From positions 372,001 through 436,000 of the forward strand of contig CAWFLL010000002.1 in the NCBI GenBank assembly GCA_963816785.1: DNA of 64,000 bases. Direction: 5' to 3'. A program made the position numbers and the translations under genes. This document shows, piece by piece, positions 42,136 through 52,281 of this stretch. This stretch comes from VRUE01 sp963816785. Its GTDB lineage: Bacteria; Actinomycetota; Thermoleophilia; Solirubrobacterales; 70-9. The notes under the pieces were generated by a model, which was given only the letters and a program-made list of their open reading frames with translations, was not told the origin of the DNA and searched no databases. Positions within the stretch are counted from its first letter, which is position 1, and the number at the start of each line of letters is the position of its first letter.

Positions 42136-43680
42136 ATGATCGCCCGTCTCGCCCTGGCGGCGCTAGCTCCCGTCGCCCTCCTCTCGGTCACCGGGTGTGG
42201 CGATGGAGGATCGGGCTCCTCGGACCCGCTCAGCGTGGCGCCCCCCGACTCCCTCCTCTATATCGAAGGCACGATCCGGCCCTCAGGTGAGCTGAAGGAG
42301 AACGCGGACGCGATCGCCCGGCAGGTGTCGGGCCACGACAACCTCGGCGACTTCATCGTCTCCGAGCTGGAAGACCAGGCGCGGGACGAAGGCGAGCCGT
42401 TCGACTTCGAGCGCGAAGTCAGCCCCTGGCTCGGCGACAGGGCGGGGGCCTTCTTCCGCCACTACGACGGCGAGGACTTCAGCCGGGGCGCGGTGATCCT
42501 CCAGAGCACCGACGATGAAGCGGCGCGGCGGTTCGTCGACCGCCAGGCGAAGCAGGGCAAGGACCCCGCCACCGACGCCTCCTACGAGGGCGTCGACTAC
42601 AAGGTGGATGACGACACCGCCGTCGGGCTTGTCGGCGACCTGCTGGTCGTCGCCGAAGACGTGGCGAGCTTCAAGGACGCGGTCGACGCCTCCGGCGGCG
42701 AATCGCTTGGCGGCGAGGAGCGGTTCGAGACCGCCATCGCCGGCGCCACCGATGGCAGCCTGGCCGACCTATACGTCGACGTCGGCGCGATGCTCGAGCA
42801 GTCCGGCGACTCGATCGACCCCCAGGCTCGGCAGATCCTGCGCGGCGCCGGAATCGACCCCAGCGAGGCGACCGCGGTGGCCAGCCTGATCCCCGGCAAG
42901 GACCGGGTCGAACTCGATCTCAGCAGCGACCTGGCGGGCGAGGAAGCGCCCAAAGGCGACGCCTCGGAGCTGCTCGGCACGCTCCCCGCCAGCTCGTTTG
43001 CGGCGATCGGCGTCTCCGGCTTCGGGAAGCAGCTCGAAGAGGCGATCGACAGCCTCGACAAATCCGGCATACCCGGCGAGGTCCCGCCTGGCGAGCTGAA
43101 GAGCGGGCTGAAGTCGGCGGGGATCGACCTCGACCGGATTGCCGCGGACCTGGGCGACGCCGGCGTCTTCGCCGAAGGCAGCAGCGAGAGCAGCCTCGGG
43201 GGCGCCCTCGTCCTGACCAGTGAGAAACCAGAGCAGGCGCAGAACACGGTCTCCAACATCGGCCAGCTGCTCCGCACCGCCGGCACACCAGGTGTCAGGG
43301 CCGTGCGGGGGACCGCGAGCGGCTTCTCGATCCGCAGCGAGGACCTCGGCGACAAGCCGCTGGTGATCGTCGCCAAGGGGGGGAGGATCGCGATCGGCTA
43401 CGGCCTGGCCCCGACGCTGAAGGGGCTGACCGCCGCCGGCCGCGCGCCGCTCTCGCGGGCCCCCGCCTACAGAGAGGCGGTCGCGGCGCTAGGCGACACC
43501 CCGATCAGCGCCTTCGTCTCCGGCCCGGCGGCGCTCCGCCTGGCGAACTCGCTGGTGCCGCGATCAGATGACGGCTTCCGCGAGGCCAAGCCCTACCTGA
43601 GCAAGATCAGCTCGGTTGCGCTCGGCTCGGCGAGCGAAGGCGACCTGGCAACGGCGACGCTGATCGTCAGCCTCGAATAG
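42136..43680 (+). CDS. DUF3352 family lipoprotein
   Basis: 514 residues with a lipoprotein signal peptide ending SVTGC (cysteine at about 21). It continues PPDSLLYIEGTIRP and the repeated DUF3352 pattern, including FRHYDGEDFSRGAVILQSTDDEAARRFVDRQ and LSRAPAYREAVAALGDTPISAFVSGPAALRLA. The fold resembles tandem lipoprotein domains. The function is unknown, and it is exported to the membrane surface. Confidence 0.8.
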   Translation: MIARLALAALAPVALLSVTGCGDGGSGSSDPLSVAPPDSLLYIEGTIRPSGELKENADAIARQVSGHDNLGDFIVSELEDQARDEGEPFDFEREVSPWLGDRAGAFFRHYDGEDFSRGAVILQSTDDEAARRFVDRQAKQGKDPATDASYEGVDYKVDDDTAVGLVGDLLVVAEDVASFKDAVDASGGESLGGEERFETAIAGATDGSLADLYVDVGAMLEQSGDSIDPQARQILRGAGIDPSEATAVASLIPGKDRVELDLSSDLAGEEAPKGDASELLGTLPASSFAAIGVSGFGKQLEEAIDSLDKSGIPGEVPPGELKSGLKSAGIDLDRIAADLGDAGVFAEGSSESSLGGALVLTSEKPEQAQNTVSNIGQLLRTAGTPGVRAVRGTASGFSIRSEDLGDKPLVIVAKGGRIAIGYGLAPTLKGLTAAGRAPLSRAPAYREAVAALGDTPISAFVSGPAALRLANSLVPRSDDGFREAKPYLSKISSVALGSASEGDLATATLIVSLE

Positions 43681-43690
43681 CGGTCGGAAG

Positions 43691-45199
43691 ATGGAGTCCT
43701 GGCTCAGTCCCCTCTTCGACGCGGAAGGGATGCGCGCCGTCGACAGCTGGGCGATCGAGGAGAAGGGGGTGCCGTCGCTGGAGCTGATGGAGGCCGCCGG
43801 CCGCGCGGTCGCCACCGCGGTCGGCGACCTCGCTCCGGAGGGGCCGGTGCGCGTCGTCTGCGGCAAGGGCAACAACGCCGGCGACGGGTTGGTGGCCGCC
43901 CGCTACCTCGCCGAGGCCGGCCACGAGGTCGAGGCTCTCCTGCTCTGGCCCGCCGAGGAGCTGAGCGGCGACGCCGCCGCCAACCTCGAGCGATTCGGGG
44001 CCGAGGGGCTGGACGGCGACCCGGCGCCGCGGCTGGCCGAGTCGGGGGCGGTCGTCGATGCGATCTTCGGGACCGGGTTCTCCGGGGCGCCGCGGGAGCC
44101 CGCCACCGCGGCGATCGAGGCGATCAACCGCTGCGGCGCGCCCGTCGTCGCCTGCGACATCGCCTCCGGGGTCGACGCCTCCAGCGGCGAGGTCGAGGGC
44201 CCTGCGGTCGAGGCGGCGATCACGGTCAGCTTCCACGCAGCCAAGCTCGGCCACCGGATCGCGCCCGGGAAGTGGCATGCCGGTGAGCTTCGGGTCGTCC
44301 CGATCGGCATCCCGGATGGGGCCCCGGCCGCCCCGGCCGGGGGCTCGATCGAGCCCTCCGTCCTGCAGCTGGCTCCCCGGCGCGGCCCCCGGTCGACCAA
44401 GTTCAGCTCCGGCCAGGTGACGATCGCCGGGGGGTCACGGGGTCTCACCGGGGCCGTGCAGATGTCCTCGCAGGCGGCGATCCGGGCCGGCGCCGGCTAC
44501 GCCACGGTCGCCGTCCCGGCCGATCTCGAGGCGGTCTTCGAAGCGGGCCAGCCGGAGGTGATGTCCGCCGGGTGCCCCGGCGGGGACGGCTACCTCGCGC
44601 CGGCCTCGGCGAAGGCCGTCCTGCGCGCCTTCGAGCGAGCCGCCGCCGGCGTTCTCGGCCCGGGCCTGGGTCGCGATCCGGCCTCGGTCGAGCTGGCGCA
44701 GGAGGTGATCGGCGCGATCGAGGCGCCGCTCGTGCTCGATGCCGACGGCCTCAACGCGTTCGCGGGTCAGCTCGAGCGGATCGCCGCCCGCGAGGCCCCG
44801 ACGGTGCTGACCCCGCATGCCGGCGAGCTGGGACGGCTGCTGGACCAGCCCTCGGAGGCGATCGCGGCCCGGCGGCTGGCCACGGCGCGGAGCGCGGCCG
44901 ATGCCGCCGACGCGGTCGTCGTCCTCAAGGGGGACGACACGATCGTCACCGACGGCGAGCGAGTTGCGGTCAACGCCCTCTCGGCGCCGGCGCTCGCCAC
45001 CGCGGGGACCGGCGACGTGCTCTCGGGGATCGTCGCGGCGCTGCTCGCCCGGGGCCTGGAGCCGTTCGCCGCTGCCTGCGCCGGCGTCCTGGCCCATGCC
45101 CGCGCCGGGAACGACGCCGCCCACCGGATCGGCTCGGCCGAGTCGACGATCGCTACCGACGTGATCGCCTCGATCCCGGCGGGCCTGCGACCCGGGTAG
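43691..45199 (+). CDS. nnr: Bifunctional NAD(P)HX epimerase/dehydratase
   Basis: 502 residues; repairs hydrated NADH and NADPH. N-terminal epimerase (YjeF_N) at about 1-215 with VRVVCGKGNNAGDGLVAARYLAEAGH; C-terminal ADP-dependent dehydratase at about 225-500 with SGQVTIAGGSRGLTGAVQMSSQAAIRAGAGYATVAVP, DADGLNAF, LTPHAGELGRLL and GTGDVLSGIVAALLARG. Complete. Confidence 0.93.
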   Translation: MESWLSPLFDAEGMRAVDSWAIEEKGVPSLELMEAAGRAVATAVGDLAPEGPVRVVCGKGNNAGDGLVAARYLAEAGHEVEALLLWPAEELSGDAAANLERFGAEGLDGDPAPRLAESGAVVDAIFGTGFSGAPREPATAAIEAINRCGAPVVACDIASGVDASSGEVEGPAVEAAITVSFHAAKLGHRIAPGKWHAGELRVVPIGIPDGAPAAPAGGSIEPSVLQLAPRRGPRSTKFSSGQVTIAGGSRGLTGAVQMSSQAAIRAGAGYATVAVPADLEAVFEAGQPEVMSAGCPGGDGYLAPASAKAVLRAFERAAAGVLGPGLGRDPASVELAQEVIGAIEAPLVLDADGLNAFAGQLERIAAREAPTVLTPHAGELGRLLDQPSEAIAARRLATARSAADAADAVVVLKGDDTIVTDGERVAVNALSAPALATAGTGDVLSGIVAALLARGLEPFAAACAGVLAHARAGNDAAHRIGSAESTIATDVIASIPAGLRPG

Positions 45200-45225
45200 C
45201 GCGGCGGTCCAATAATCTCGCAGCC

Positions 45226-45693
45226 ATGCCGATGAAAACCGCCGCCGAGATCATGGACGCGAGTGTTCCCGCGGTGTCGCCCGACGCGGACGCCCGCGAC
45301 GCGATCGAGCTGCTCGCCAAGACCGAGAAGGGAGCGATCCCCGTCATCGACGAGGACCGGCGCGTGATCGGGATCGTCAGCGAGTCGGACCTGGTGCTGG
45401 GGGACGAGGAGGCCGATCTTCACCTGCCGCACTACTTCGACATCATGGGCGGGATCGTCTTCGTCGGCTCGATGAAGGGCTTCGAGGAGCGTCTCAACAA
45501 GGCGTTCGCGACCAAGGTCTCGGAGCTGATGACCCCGGACCCGGTCGTGGTCGGCGTCGATGACGACGCCGAGGCCGTTGCGCGGAAGATCGCCGAGGAG
45601 CACCACAACCATCTGCCCGTGGTCGACGGCGAGGGCCGGCTCGCCGGCCTCGTCACCCGGGCCGACGCGCTGGCCGCGCTCGTCGGTCCCTAG
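45226..45693 (+). CDS. CBS domain pair protein
   Basis: 155 residues, two CBS motifs: AAEIMDASVPAVSPDADARDAIELL with GIVSESDLVLG, and VSELMTPDPVVVGVDDDAEAVARKIAEEHHNHLPVVD with GLVTRADALAAL. Such pairs bind adenosine nucleotides and regulate other proteins. The ATG at 45226 is the first good start after nnr. alr starts directly after its stop. Confidence 0.85.
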   Translation: MPMKTAAEIMDASVPAVSPDADARDAIELLAKTEKGAIPVIDEDRRVIGIVSESDLVLGDEEADLHLPHYFDIMGGIVFVGSMKGFEERLNKAFATKVSELMTPDPVVVGVDDDAEAVARKIAEEHHNHLPVVDGEGRLAGLVTRADALAALVGP

Positions 45694-46803
45694 ATGACGC
45701 GGGCGACCGCCCGGATCGACCTCGGCGCCGTTCAGCGCAACTGCGCACGCCTGAAGTCGGAGGTGGGGGAGAGCGTCGAGCTCTGCGCGGTGGTGAAGGC
45801 CGACGGCTACGGCCACGGCGCCGACGCCTGCGCCGATGAGGCGCTGGTCGGTGGGGCGACCAGGTTCGCCGTCGCCACCGCTGCCGAGGCGGAGCGGATC
45901 GGCCGCGGCTTTCCGCACGTCCCCCTGCTGACGATGGGGGCGCTGACGCCGAGGGAGCTCGACACCGCGCTCGGGGCGGGGTCCGAGTTTGCGGTCTGGC
46001 GGGAAGGTTTCCTGAGCCTGGCTGCCGAACGCGCCCGGGCCTGGGGCCGTCCCGCTCGCGTCCATCTCAAGCACGACAGCGGCATGGGCCGACTCGGGAA
46101 CCGCGACCCGGCCAGGGTGATGGCGATGGCCCGTGCCTGCGCGGCGAGCGACGACCTCGAGCTGGCGGGCGTCTGGACTCACTTCGCGACGGCCGACGAA
46201 CTCGACTCCGGTTTCTTCGACGACCAACTCGAGCGCTTCGGGGCGGTCGCGGACGCCGTCCGCAGCGAGTTCCCCGACGTCGCGATCCACGCCGCGAACA
46301 GCGCCGCTGTCTTCCGCGACAAGCGCTCCCACTTCGACATGGTCCGCTGCGGCGTCGCGATCTACGGGCTCGACCCGTTCCAGGGCAACCCCGCCAAGCG
46401 GCGCCTTTCACCGGCACTTTCCCTTGCCTCCTACGTCGCCGACGTGAAGCGCTTCGCCGCCGGTGACAGCGCCGGCTACGGACGGACCTGGCGGGCGCCC
46501 ACCGACACCCATGTCGGGGTGCTGCCGCTCGGCTACGGCGATGGCGTCCGGCGCGGCCTCTCCAACAACGGCGAGGTTCTGGTGCGGGGACGCCGGCATC
46601 CGATCGTAGGCACCATCTCGATGGACAACCTGACGATCGACCTCGGGCCTGAGACCGAGGTCGAGCCCGGCGACGAGGCCGTCCTGATCGGGGCCCAGGG
46701 AGGCGAGACGATCCTCGCTGAGGAGATGGCCCGACGGCTCGGCACGATCAACTACGAGATCACCTGCGGGATCTCGGCCAGGGTCCCGAGGGTCACCGAG
46801 TGA
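45694..46803 (+). CDS. alr: Alanine racemase
   Basis: 369 residues; makes D-alanine for the cell wall. PLP lysine in CAVVKADGYGHGAD, barrel part HLKHDSGMGRLG, GVWTHFATAD, AANSAA, VRCGVAIYGLDPF, and the catalytic tyrosine in SAGYGRTW. ATG immediately after the CBS stop, and its own stop overlaps cca (GTGA). Belongs with glmM/glmS and the carboxypeptidase in wall synthesis. Confidence 0.94.
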   Translation: MTRATARIDLGAVQRNCARLKSEVGESVELCAVVKADGYGHGADACADEALVGGATRFAVATAAEAERIGRGFPHVPLLTMGALTPRELDTALGAGSEFAVWREGFLSLAAERARAWGRPARVHLKHDSGMGRLGNRDPARVMAMARACAASDDLELAGVWTHFATADELDSGFFDDQLERFGAVADAVRSEFPDVAIHAANSAAVFRDKRSHFDMVRCGVAIYGLDPFQGNPAKRRLSPALSLASYVADVKRFAAGDSAGYGRTWRAPTDTHVGVLPLGYGDGVRRGLSNNGEVLVRGRRHPIVGTISMDNLTIDLGPETEVEPGDEAVLIGAQGGETILAEEMARRLGTINYEITCGISARVPRVTE

Positions 46804-48221
46804 CGCTCAGCGAGCGCCTCGAGGCCTCACCGCTGGTCGCGATCGCCCGGCGCGGGCTGGCCGACGGCGAGGAGGCCTGGATCGCCGGGGGCGCGGTCCG
46901 CGACGCGGCGCTCGGCCGCGAGGTCACCGACCTCGACCTGGCCGTTGGCGGAGACCCCGGCGCGGCGGCGAAGGCGATCGCCCGGGAGGGGGACGGTCAC
47001 GCCTTCGAGCTGTCTGCCGAGTTCGCGACCTGGCGCGCAGTGGCCAGGGACAGCTCCTGGCAGGTGGACGCGACGGCGCTGCGCGGCGCGACGATCGAGG
47101 CCGATCTCGACTCCCGCGACTTCACGCTCGGCGCCGTCGCCGTGCCGCTCGCGGGCGGGGAGCCGGTTGACCCGCACGGCGGCCTCGCCGACCTCGAGCG
47201 GCGAATCCTGCGGGTCGTCAACGAGGGCAGCTTTGCGGCCGACCCACTGCGCCTGTTGCGGGCCCCCCGGCTCGCCGCAGAGTTGGGGCTCGAGATCGAT
47301 CCCGGCACGCGAACGCTCGCCAGGGCCGAAGCCGGGCGCGTGGCGGAGGCGGCGGGAGAGCGCCAGCTCGCCGAGATTCGCCAGCTGATCGGCGGCCCGG
47401 ACCCACTGCGCGGAGTCGCGCTGCTCGACGACCTGGCCCTGACGGCGGCGATTCTGCCGGAGCTCGAGGCGCTGCGCGGGGTCGAGCAGGGCCCGAACCA
47501 CCATCTCGATGTCCACGGCCACACGCTGGCGGTGCTCGAGCAGACGCTCGCGGTCGAGGCTGACCTGGGGCGGTTCGCCGGAGAGCGCGCGGGCGAGGTC
47601 CGCGACCTGCTCGACGAGCCGCTCGCCGATGGGTTCAGCCGCCGCGCCGCATTGCGGCTCGGCGCCCTCCTGCACGACATCGGCAAGCCGCAGACGCGTG
47701 GAGAGCGGGGCGGCTACGTCACCTTCATCGGCCACGACCAGGAGGGCGCGGAGATGATCGCGGCGATCTGCGAGCGCCTCAGGGCCAGCAGGGCGCTGAC
47801 CGACCACCTGCGGGCGCTGACCCTGCACCACCTGCGGCTCGGATTCCTCGTCCATGAGGCGCCGTTGCCACCGCGGCGCATCCACGAGTACCTGCGCGCC
47901 ACCGAGCCGGTCGCGGTCGACGTCACGCTGCTGACCGTCGCCGACCGCCTCTCGGCCCGCGGTGGGGGCCCGTTCGCCACCGAGGAGGCGATCGAGGCTC
48001 ACCTCAGCCTCGCCCGCGAGATGCTCGCGGCGGCGCTCGAGTGGCGGCGTGACGGCCCTCCGGAGCCGCTGCTGCGGGGGGACGAGCTGGCGGCCGAGCT
48101 GGGGCTGGCGCCGGGGCCGGAGCTGGGCGAGCTGCTGGCCGAGCTCGAGGCCGCGCAGTACGCGGGCGAGGTCACCACGCCGGAGGAGGCCCTCGAGAGA
48201 GCCCGTTCGATCCGCGGTTGA
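46800..48221 (+). CDS. cca: CCA tRNA nucleotidyltransferase (class II) with HD domain
   Basis: 473 residues. Head domain with WIAGGAVRDAALGREVTDLDLAVGG (catalytic DLD pair) and DSRDFTLGAVAVPL, RNA/nucleotide-binding RLLRAPRLAAELGLEIDPGT, then an HD hydrolase domain (LGALLHDIGKPQTRG). It adds or repairs the CCA end of tRNA; some relatives are poly(A) polymerases, which sequence alone does not exclude. GTG start. Confidence 0.87.
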   Translation: MTLSERLEASPLVAIARRGLADGEEAWIAGGAVRDAALGREVTDLDLAVGGDPGAAAKAIAREGDGHAFELSAEFATWRAVARDSSWQVDATALRGATIEADLDSRDFTLGAVAVPLAGGEPVDPHGGLADLERRILRVVNEGSFAADPLRLLRAPRLAAELGLEIDPGTRTLARAEAGRVAEAAGERQLAEIRQLIGGPDPLRGVALLDDLALTAAILPELEALRGVEQGPNHHLDVHGHTLAVLEQTLAVEADLGRFAGERAGEVRDLLDEPLADGFSRRAALRLGALLHDIGKPQTRGERGGYVTFIGHDQEGAEMIAAICERLRASRALTDHLRALTLHHLRLGFLVHEAPLPPRRIHEYLRATEPVAVDVTLLTVADRLSARGGGPFATEEAIEAHLSLAREMLAAALEWRRDGPPEPLLRGDELAAELGLAPGPELGELLAELEAAQYAGEVTTPEEALERARSIRG

Positions 48222-48261
48222 GCGCCGATTCAGGCGCGATATCGACTACCCTCCTCGCCGC

Positions 48262-48480
48262 ATGGGCAAAGAGGAGAAGATCGAGATGGAGGGCGAGATC
48301 ACCGAGGCCCTCCCCAACACCATGTTCCGGGTCAAATTGGACAACGGGCATGATGTCCTCGGTCACATCTCCGGCAAGATGCGCCGCCACTACATCAGGA
48401 TCCTCCCCGGCGACCGGGTGAAGATCGAGCTCTCGCCCTATGACCTCGACCGCGGCCGCATCACGTATAGGTACAAATAG
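48262..48480 (+). CDS. infA: Translation initiation factor IF-1
   Basis: 72-residue OB-fold protein: IEMEGEITEALPNTMFRVKLDNGHDVLGHISGKMRRHYIRILPGDRVKIELSPYDLDRGRITYRYK is the family almost throughout. It is placed after cca rather than in a ribosomal protein operon, so a second copy elsewhere is possible. Confidence 0.95.
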   Translation: MGKEEKIEMEGEITEALPNTMFRVKLDNGHDVLGHISGKMRRHYIRILPGDRVKIELSPYDLDRGRITYRYK

Positions 48481-48594
48481 GCCGACCGCTGCAAACCGGC
48501 GCATCTCGGGGTCTTCGGTTCGGCGCCTCTTTCACGCACAAATCAATTGCGCTCGCTTCGCCACCCTCCCTGCATCCCCCGACCTGCTTGGTTT

Positions 48595-49771
48595 TCACGG
48601 CCGTTCGTGCTTTGGATCTGCCATCTCGGCGACCAGGGCGGACCAGGCGAAGTCGGCTGCGCCGAGCCCCGTCCCGTCGCGCGGGTCGTAGTACTCGCGC
48701 AGGCCTTCGCGCTCGACCGCGCCGAACAGGCCCGCGGAAAGGCGGTCGGCCTCGGCCTCGTAGCCGAGCCGGCGCATCCCGATCCAGACCAGCCAGGCGG
48801 AGTTGACCCAGGTCGGGCCGCGCCAGTAGCGCCGGACCGGCCCTCGTCCGCCGCCCGGCTCGAAGGTCGGCTCGCAGGCCGCCACCGACGGCGGCGCGAC
48901 CGGGGTCGCGAACTCGCGCGGGGAGAGCAGGTGCTCCTCGACCAGCCGCCGCCCGATCTCCTCGGGCAGGTCCGGGAGGGCGAGCGGGGCGAGCGCCGCC
49001 CAGGTGAGGGCCTGCGGCCGGCTGCCGCCGGGCTGGACCTCATCGACGAACAGGCCTCTGCCCTCGTCCCAGAGGCGCTCGACGAGGGCCGGGGTCGCGG
49101 AGGGGCGTCCCAGCGCCTGTAGGGAGAGGGACCAGAGGGTGTTGACGAGGACCTCGCAGAGCAATGGGCCGCCGGCGTCGCGGATGCGGACGGCGTCGAA
49201 GCCAAGCCGACGATTGCGGCGCACCAGGCATGGAAAGCCGATCCGGCCATTCGCCCGCCGGCCCCAGACCTCGTCGAATTTGGGCGAGGCGTCGAGGCCG
49301 GACTCGTCCGGCTGGATGATCCACAGCAGCCCGTCCCGGTTGAGGTCCCGGTTCCTCGCCAGCCACTCGACCTGCGAGACCGACTCCCGGCTCCGTCGCC
49401 GGGTCTCCCACCGCGATCTGCCAGGCCCAGGCGAGCAGCGGCGGTTGGATCGTCTCGGTCTGCAGCGCCCGGCGCGAGGCGACGTTGTAGAACGGCAGCC
49501 GGCCGAGGGAGACCGGCCGGTCCCAGAAGATCGTGTGGCCGATGAAGCCGTCCTCGCGCTGGGCGGCGAGCAGGCTCTCCAGCTCCCTCCGCGACCGGGC
49601 CCGGTCGAAGCGGCGCCAGACGACCGCCGCGAAGCAGGAGTCCCAGTACCACTGCCACGGGTAGCGGGTCGGGCTCGGCCGGGTGTAGGCGAATCGCGTC
49701 CCGTCCCGGTCGCCCTCGAGCCAGTTGCCGCGCAGGACGCGCTCGGCGATCTCGACGACGCTCGCCTGCAT
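48595..49771 (-). CDS. GH63-like glycoside hydrolase (MGH/GgH type), one apparent frameshift
   Basis: About 392 residues, an alpha/alpha toroid. RYPWQWYWDSCFAAVVWRRF at the N-terminus and GFIGHTIFWDRP are followed, after a frame change near 49385, by LLWIIQPDESGLDASPKFDEVWG and YWRGPTWVNSAWLVWIGMRRLG. These are marks of the mannosylglycerate/glucosylglycerate hydrolase group. Substrates would be compatible-solute glycosides, but related enzymes cleave other alpha-glucosides. Its ATG shares one base with the amidase stop. Confidence 0.75.
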
Positions 49772-51150
49772 CAGGCGCTGTCGGCGGCCGCCGGCTCGGT
49801 CCGGGCGAGCGGCGGCCGGGCCTCGACCCAGTGGCGGGCGTTGGCCCGCTCGAGGGCCTCGGCGGCGTCGAGCAGAAGCTCGTCACGGCCCCATGCCGCC
49901 TCGAGCTGAAGCCCGATCGGCAGCCCCCCGGAGCTGAGGCCGACCGGGACGCTGATCGCCGCGGTGCCGGTCAGGTTGGCGAGGGCGCCGCCGCGGACGT
50001 TGGCCCGGTCGGCGGTCTCGGTGCCCGACGGCAGCTCGACCACCGGTGCCTCGAGCGGGGGGGCCGGGGCGGGCACGGTCGGCCAGGCGATCAGGTCGAC
50101 GTCCTCGAAGAGGGCGGCGAGCCGGTGCCGCATCAGGGTTCTGATCGCGTGCGCCTGGCCCACGGCCACGGCCGGAATCAGCATCCTGTACTTGAGCACG
50201 CTGCGGTTGATCAGGCTGATCTCCGGGTTGAGGCGGTTGAGCTGCTCCGGGGTGACCCCGCCGAAGCCGTCGGTGTTGGCGATCAGGATCGCGGCCATCG
50301 TCGCCGCGGCGAGGTCGGGCAGGGCGACCTCCTGGATCGTGCCCCCGGTCTCGGCCCGCAGCATCTCGATCGCCGTCTCGCACGCATCCCGAACCTCGGG
50401 GTCGACGTCCTCGGAGACGACATCGCGCACGACCCCGATCCGCAGGCCGGACGCATCGCCGGCCTCGAGGTCCTCGCCGAACAGCGCCGCGGCGAGCAGG
50501 CGGCAGTCGGCGGCCTCGGCGCAGAGCGGGCCGGAGACGATTGTCGTCGTCGTGTCGGCCGCGTGGTGGCCGTCCATCGCGGATCGGTCGAAGGTCGGCT
50601 TCAATCCCGTCAGCCCGCAGTAGGCGGCCGGGTAGCGGACCGAGCCGAGCCCGTCGGCGCCGACGGCGCCTGCGACCAACCGCCCGGCCACCGATGCGGC
50701 GGGGCCGCTCGAGGAGCCGCCGGGGCAGCGCTCGGTGTCCCAGGGGTTGTGGGCCGGGCCGTAGACGGAGATCGCGCCCGTGCTGCCGGCGCCGAGCTCT
50801 TCCATGTTGCCGACTCCGACGATCACCGCTCCTGCGTCGCGGAGGGCGCGGTAGGGGCCGGACTCGGCCGGCGCGGTGGGCTGCAGCAGCTCGGCGCTGC
50901 CGAAGCGCTGCGCCCGCCATGGCAGCGGCCACTCGTCCTTGATCACCACCGGCACCCCGCGCAGCGGGCCCTCCGGGGCTCCGGCGAGCATCTCGCGCGA
51001 GCGGTCGGGAAAGGTCTCGACGACGGCATTCAGCTCGGGGTTCCGCTGCTCGATCCGCGCCAGGGTTTCGTCGAGCAGCTCGGCCGGGTCGGCCTCGCCG
51101 GCGGCGATCGCCGCCGCCTGCCCCTTCAGCGGGAGATCGATCGCCCTCAT
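49771..51150 (-). CDS. Amidase signature family protein
   Basis: 459 residues. Catalytic lysine in VPVVIKDEWPLP, cis-serine in CPGGSSSGPAASVAG, nucleophile serine in GADGLGSVRYPAAYCGL (family: GxDxGGSIRxP; here one glycine is replaced by leucine). Fully soluble. A small GatC/AtzG-like gene precedes it with a 4-base overlap. The substrate is unknown; an indoleacetamide-, biuret- or nicotinamide-type amide are all possible. Confidence 0.87.
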   Translation of the reverse strand: MRAIDLPLKGQAAAIAAGEADPAELLDETLARIEQRNPELNAVVETFPDRSREMLAGAPEGPLRGVPVVIKDEWPLPWRAQRFGSAELLQPTAPAESGPYRALRDAGAVIVGVGNMEELGAGSTGAISVYGPAHNPWDTERCPGGSSSGPAASVAGRLVAGAVGADGLGSVRYPAAYCGLTGLKPTFDRSAMDGHHAADTTTTIVSGPLCAEAADCRLLAAALFGEDLEAGDASGLRIGVVRDVVSEDVDPEVRDACETAIEMLRAETGGTIQEVALPDLAAATMAAILIANTDGFGGVTPEQLNRLNPEISLINRSVLKYRMLIPAVAVGQAHAIRTLMRHRLAALFEDVDLIAWPTVPAPAPPLEAPVVELPSGTETADRANVRGGALANLTGTAAISVPVGLSSGGLPIGLQLEAAWGRDELLLDAAEALERANARHWVEARPPLARTEPAAADSA

Positions 51151-51368
51151 CGACTCTCCTTCTCCTCCGCCGGTGGCGCCTGCGAGAGGTCGAGGTCGCG
51201 CTCGGGAGTCACCGCGCTCACGTCGAATTCGATCAGCCCGCGGATCGCGGGCCCGAAGACGCGGTGGACTCCGCTGAGGACCGCGAGCTCGGTCTCATCC
51301 GCCTCGATCCCGAGAGAGGCCAGGCCTGATGCGACGAAATTCTCTCCGCGGTCGGGCGCGTCGTCCAT
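51147..51368 (-). CDS. Small GatC/AtzG-like amidase partner
   Basis: 73 residues. A helical part (VASGLASLGIEADETELAVLSGVHRVFGPAIRGLIEFDV) is followed by an extended tail, the plan of GatC and AtzG proteins that wrap around an amidase. It overlaps the amidase start by 4 bases (ATGA). Identification is from shape and position; sequence similarity is weak by eye. Confidence 0.55.
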   Translation of the reverse strand: MDDAPDRGENFVASGLASLGIEADETELAVLSGVHRVFGPAIRGLIEFDVSAVTPERDLDLSQAPPAEEKESR

Positions 51369-51516
51369 CCTCGGCAGGCAACCCTAGACGACCGTCATCG
51401 GACGGGTTCTGACTGGCCGGGATTGTGCAAATGGTGGCGGCTGGGCGCATTTGAGCCTGCGTCCAGGCAGAATCGGGGCCGCAACCCTGCCTCTGGAGCG
51501 GGGTTGCAGGTGAGTC

Positions 51517-52280
51517 TTGCTGAGCGCATTCGAAAGCCGATCGCAGCGGAACCGGGCGGCCGCCGTCCTCTGCCTCGCCTGCGCGCTCGCGGGCCTGGTC
51601 GCGGTGGCGCGGCCCGACCCCGCCGACTCGGCCCCGGCCCGGGTGATCGTCCTCGGCCGCACCGATATCGCCCCGCGGCCCTCCTGCCCGGGCCGGATCG
51701 TCAACAACGTCGAGGTCGTGCCGTGCCGGGTCGAGGGGCACGTGACCGGGTTCCAGATCATGGCCGGCGGCGTCCCCGACCCCTACGAGGCCCCGTTCGA
51801 CGGCAAGATCATCGCCTGGTCGATCGCCCTGGCGCGGCCCTCGCGCCAGGACACGGCGAAAACCACCGACGAGGTGGGGTTCTTCAACGACTTCCTCGGC
51901 ACCCCGTCGCGCGCCCGGATCGGTGTCCTGCGCCGGCTCGAAGGCTCGAAACCGCCCCGCTACAAACTGGTCCGCCAGAGTCCCTTGAGACCCTCAACCC
52001 CTACTTCGGCAGCACACCGGTCTTCGCCCTCGACCACCCGTTGACGGTGCTCCAGGGCCAGGTCGTCGCCCTGACGGTCCCAACCTGGGCGCCGATGTTC
52101 GCCTTCAACGTCGCCGAAGCCAACACCTGGCGCGGGAGCCGCGCCCCCGGGCACTGCTCGTCCAAAGAGGACATCCAGTCCGGCCACCCGCAGCAGGGCG
52201 TCGGCAAAATCAAGACCTACGGCTGCTACTACTCCGCCGCCCGCCTGCTCTACACGGCGACGGTCGTCAAAGAGCCCTAG
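51517..52280 (+). CDS. Secreted protein of unknown function (one apparent frameshift)
   Basis: About 254 residues with an N-terminal export segment (AAAVLCLACALAGLVAVA). An all-beta-looking body follows: CPGRIVNNVEVVPCRVEGHVTGFQ, VPDPYEAPFDGKIIAWSIALARPS, RIGVLRRLEG, then after a frame change FALDHPLTVLQGQVVALTVPTWAPMFAF and four cysteines near the end. The break near 51980 is repaired by one extra C in CCC (reading LVRQSPLETLNPYFG). TTG start. I do not recognise a named family. A 7-bp hairpin (51481-51507) lies just before the start. Confidence 0.62.
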
Positions 52281-52281
52281 G

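Noticed and set aside
48505..48600. A further copy of the junction repeat after infA
   Set aside because: GCGAAGCGAGCGCAATTGATTTGTGCG recalls copy A, but the match is short and gapped, and no gene starts after it in that direction.
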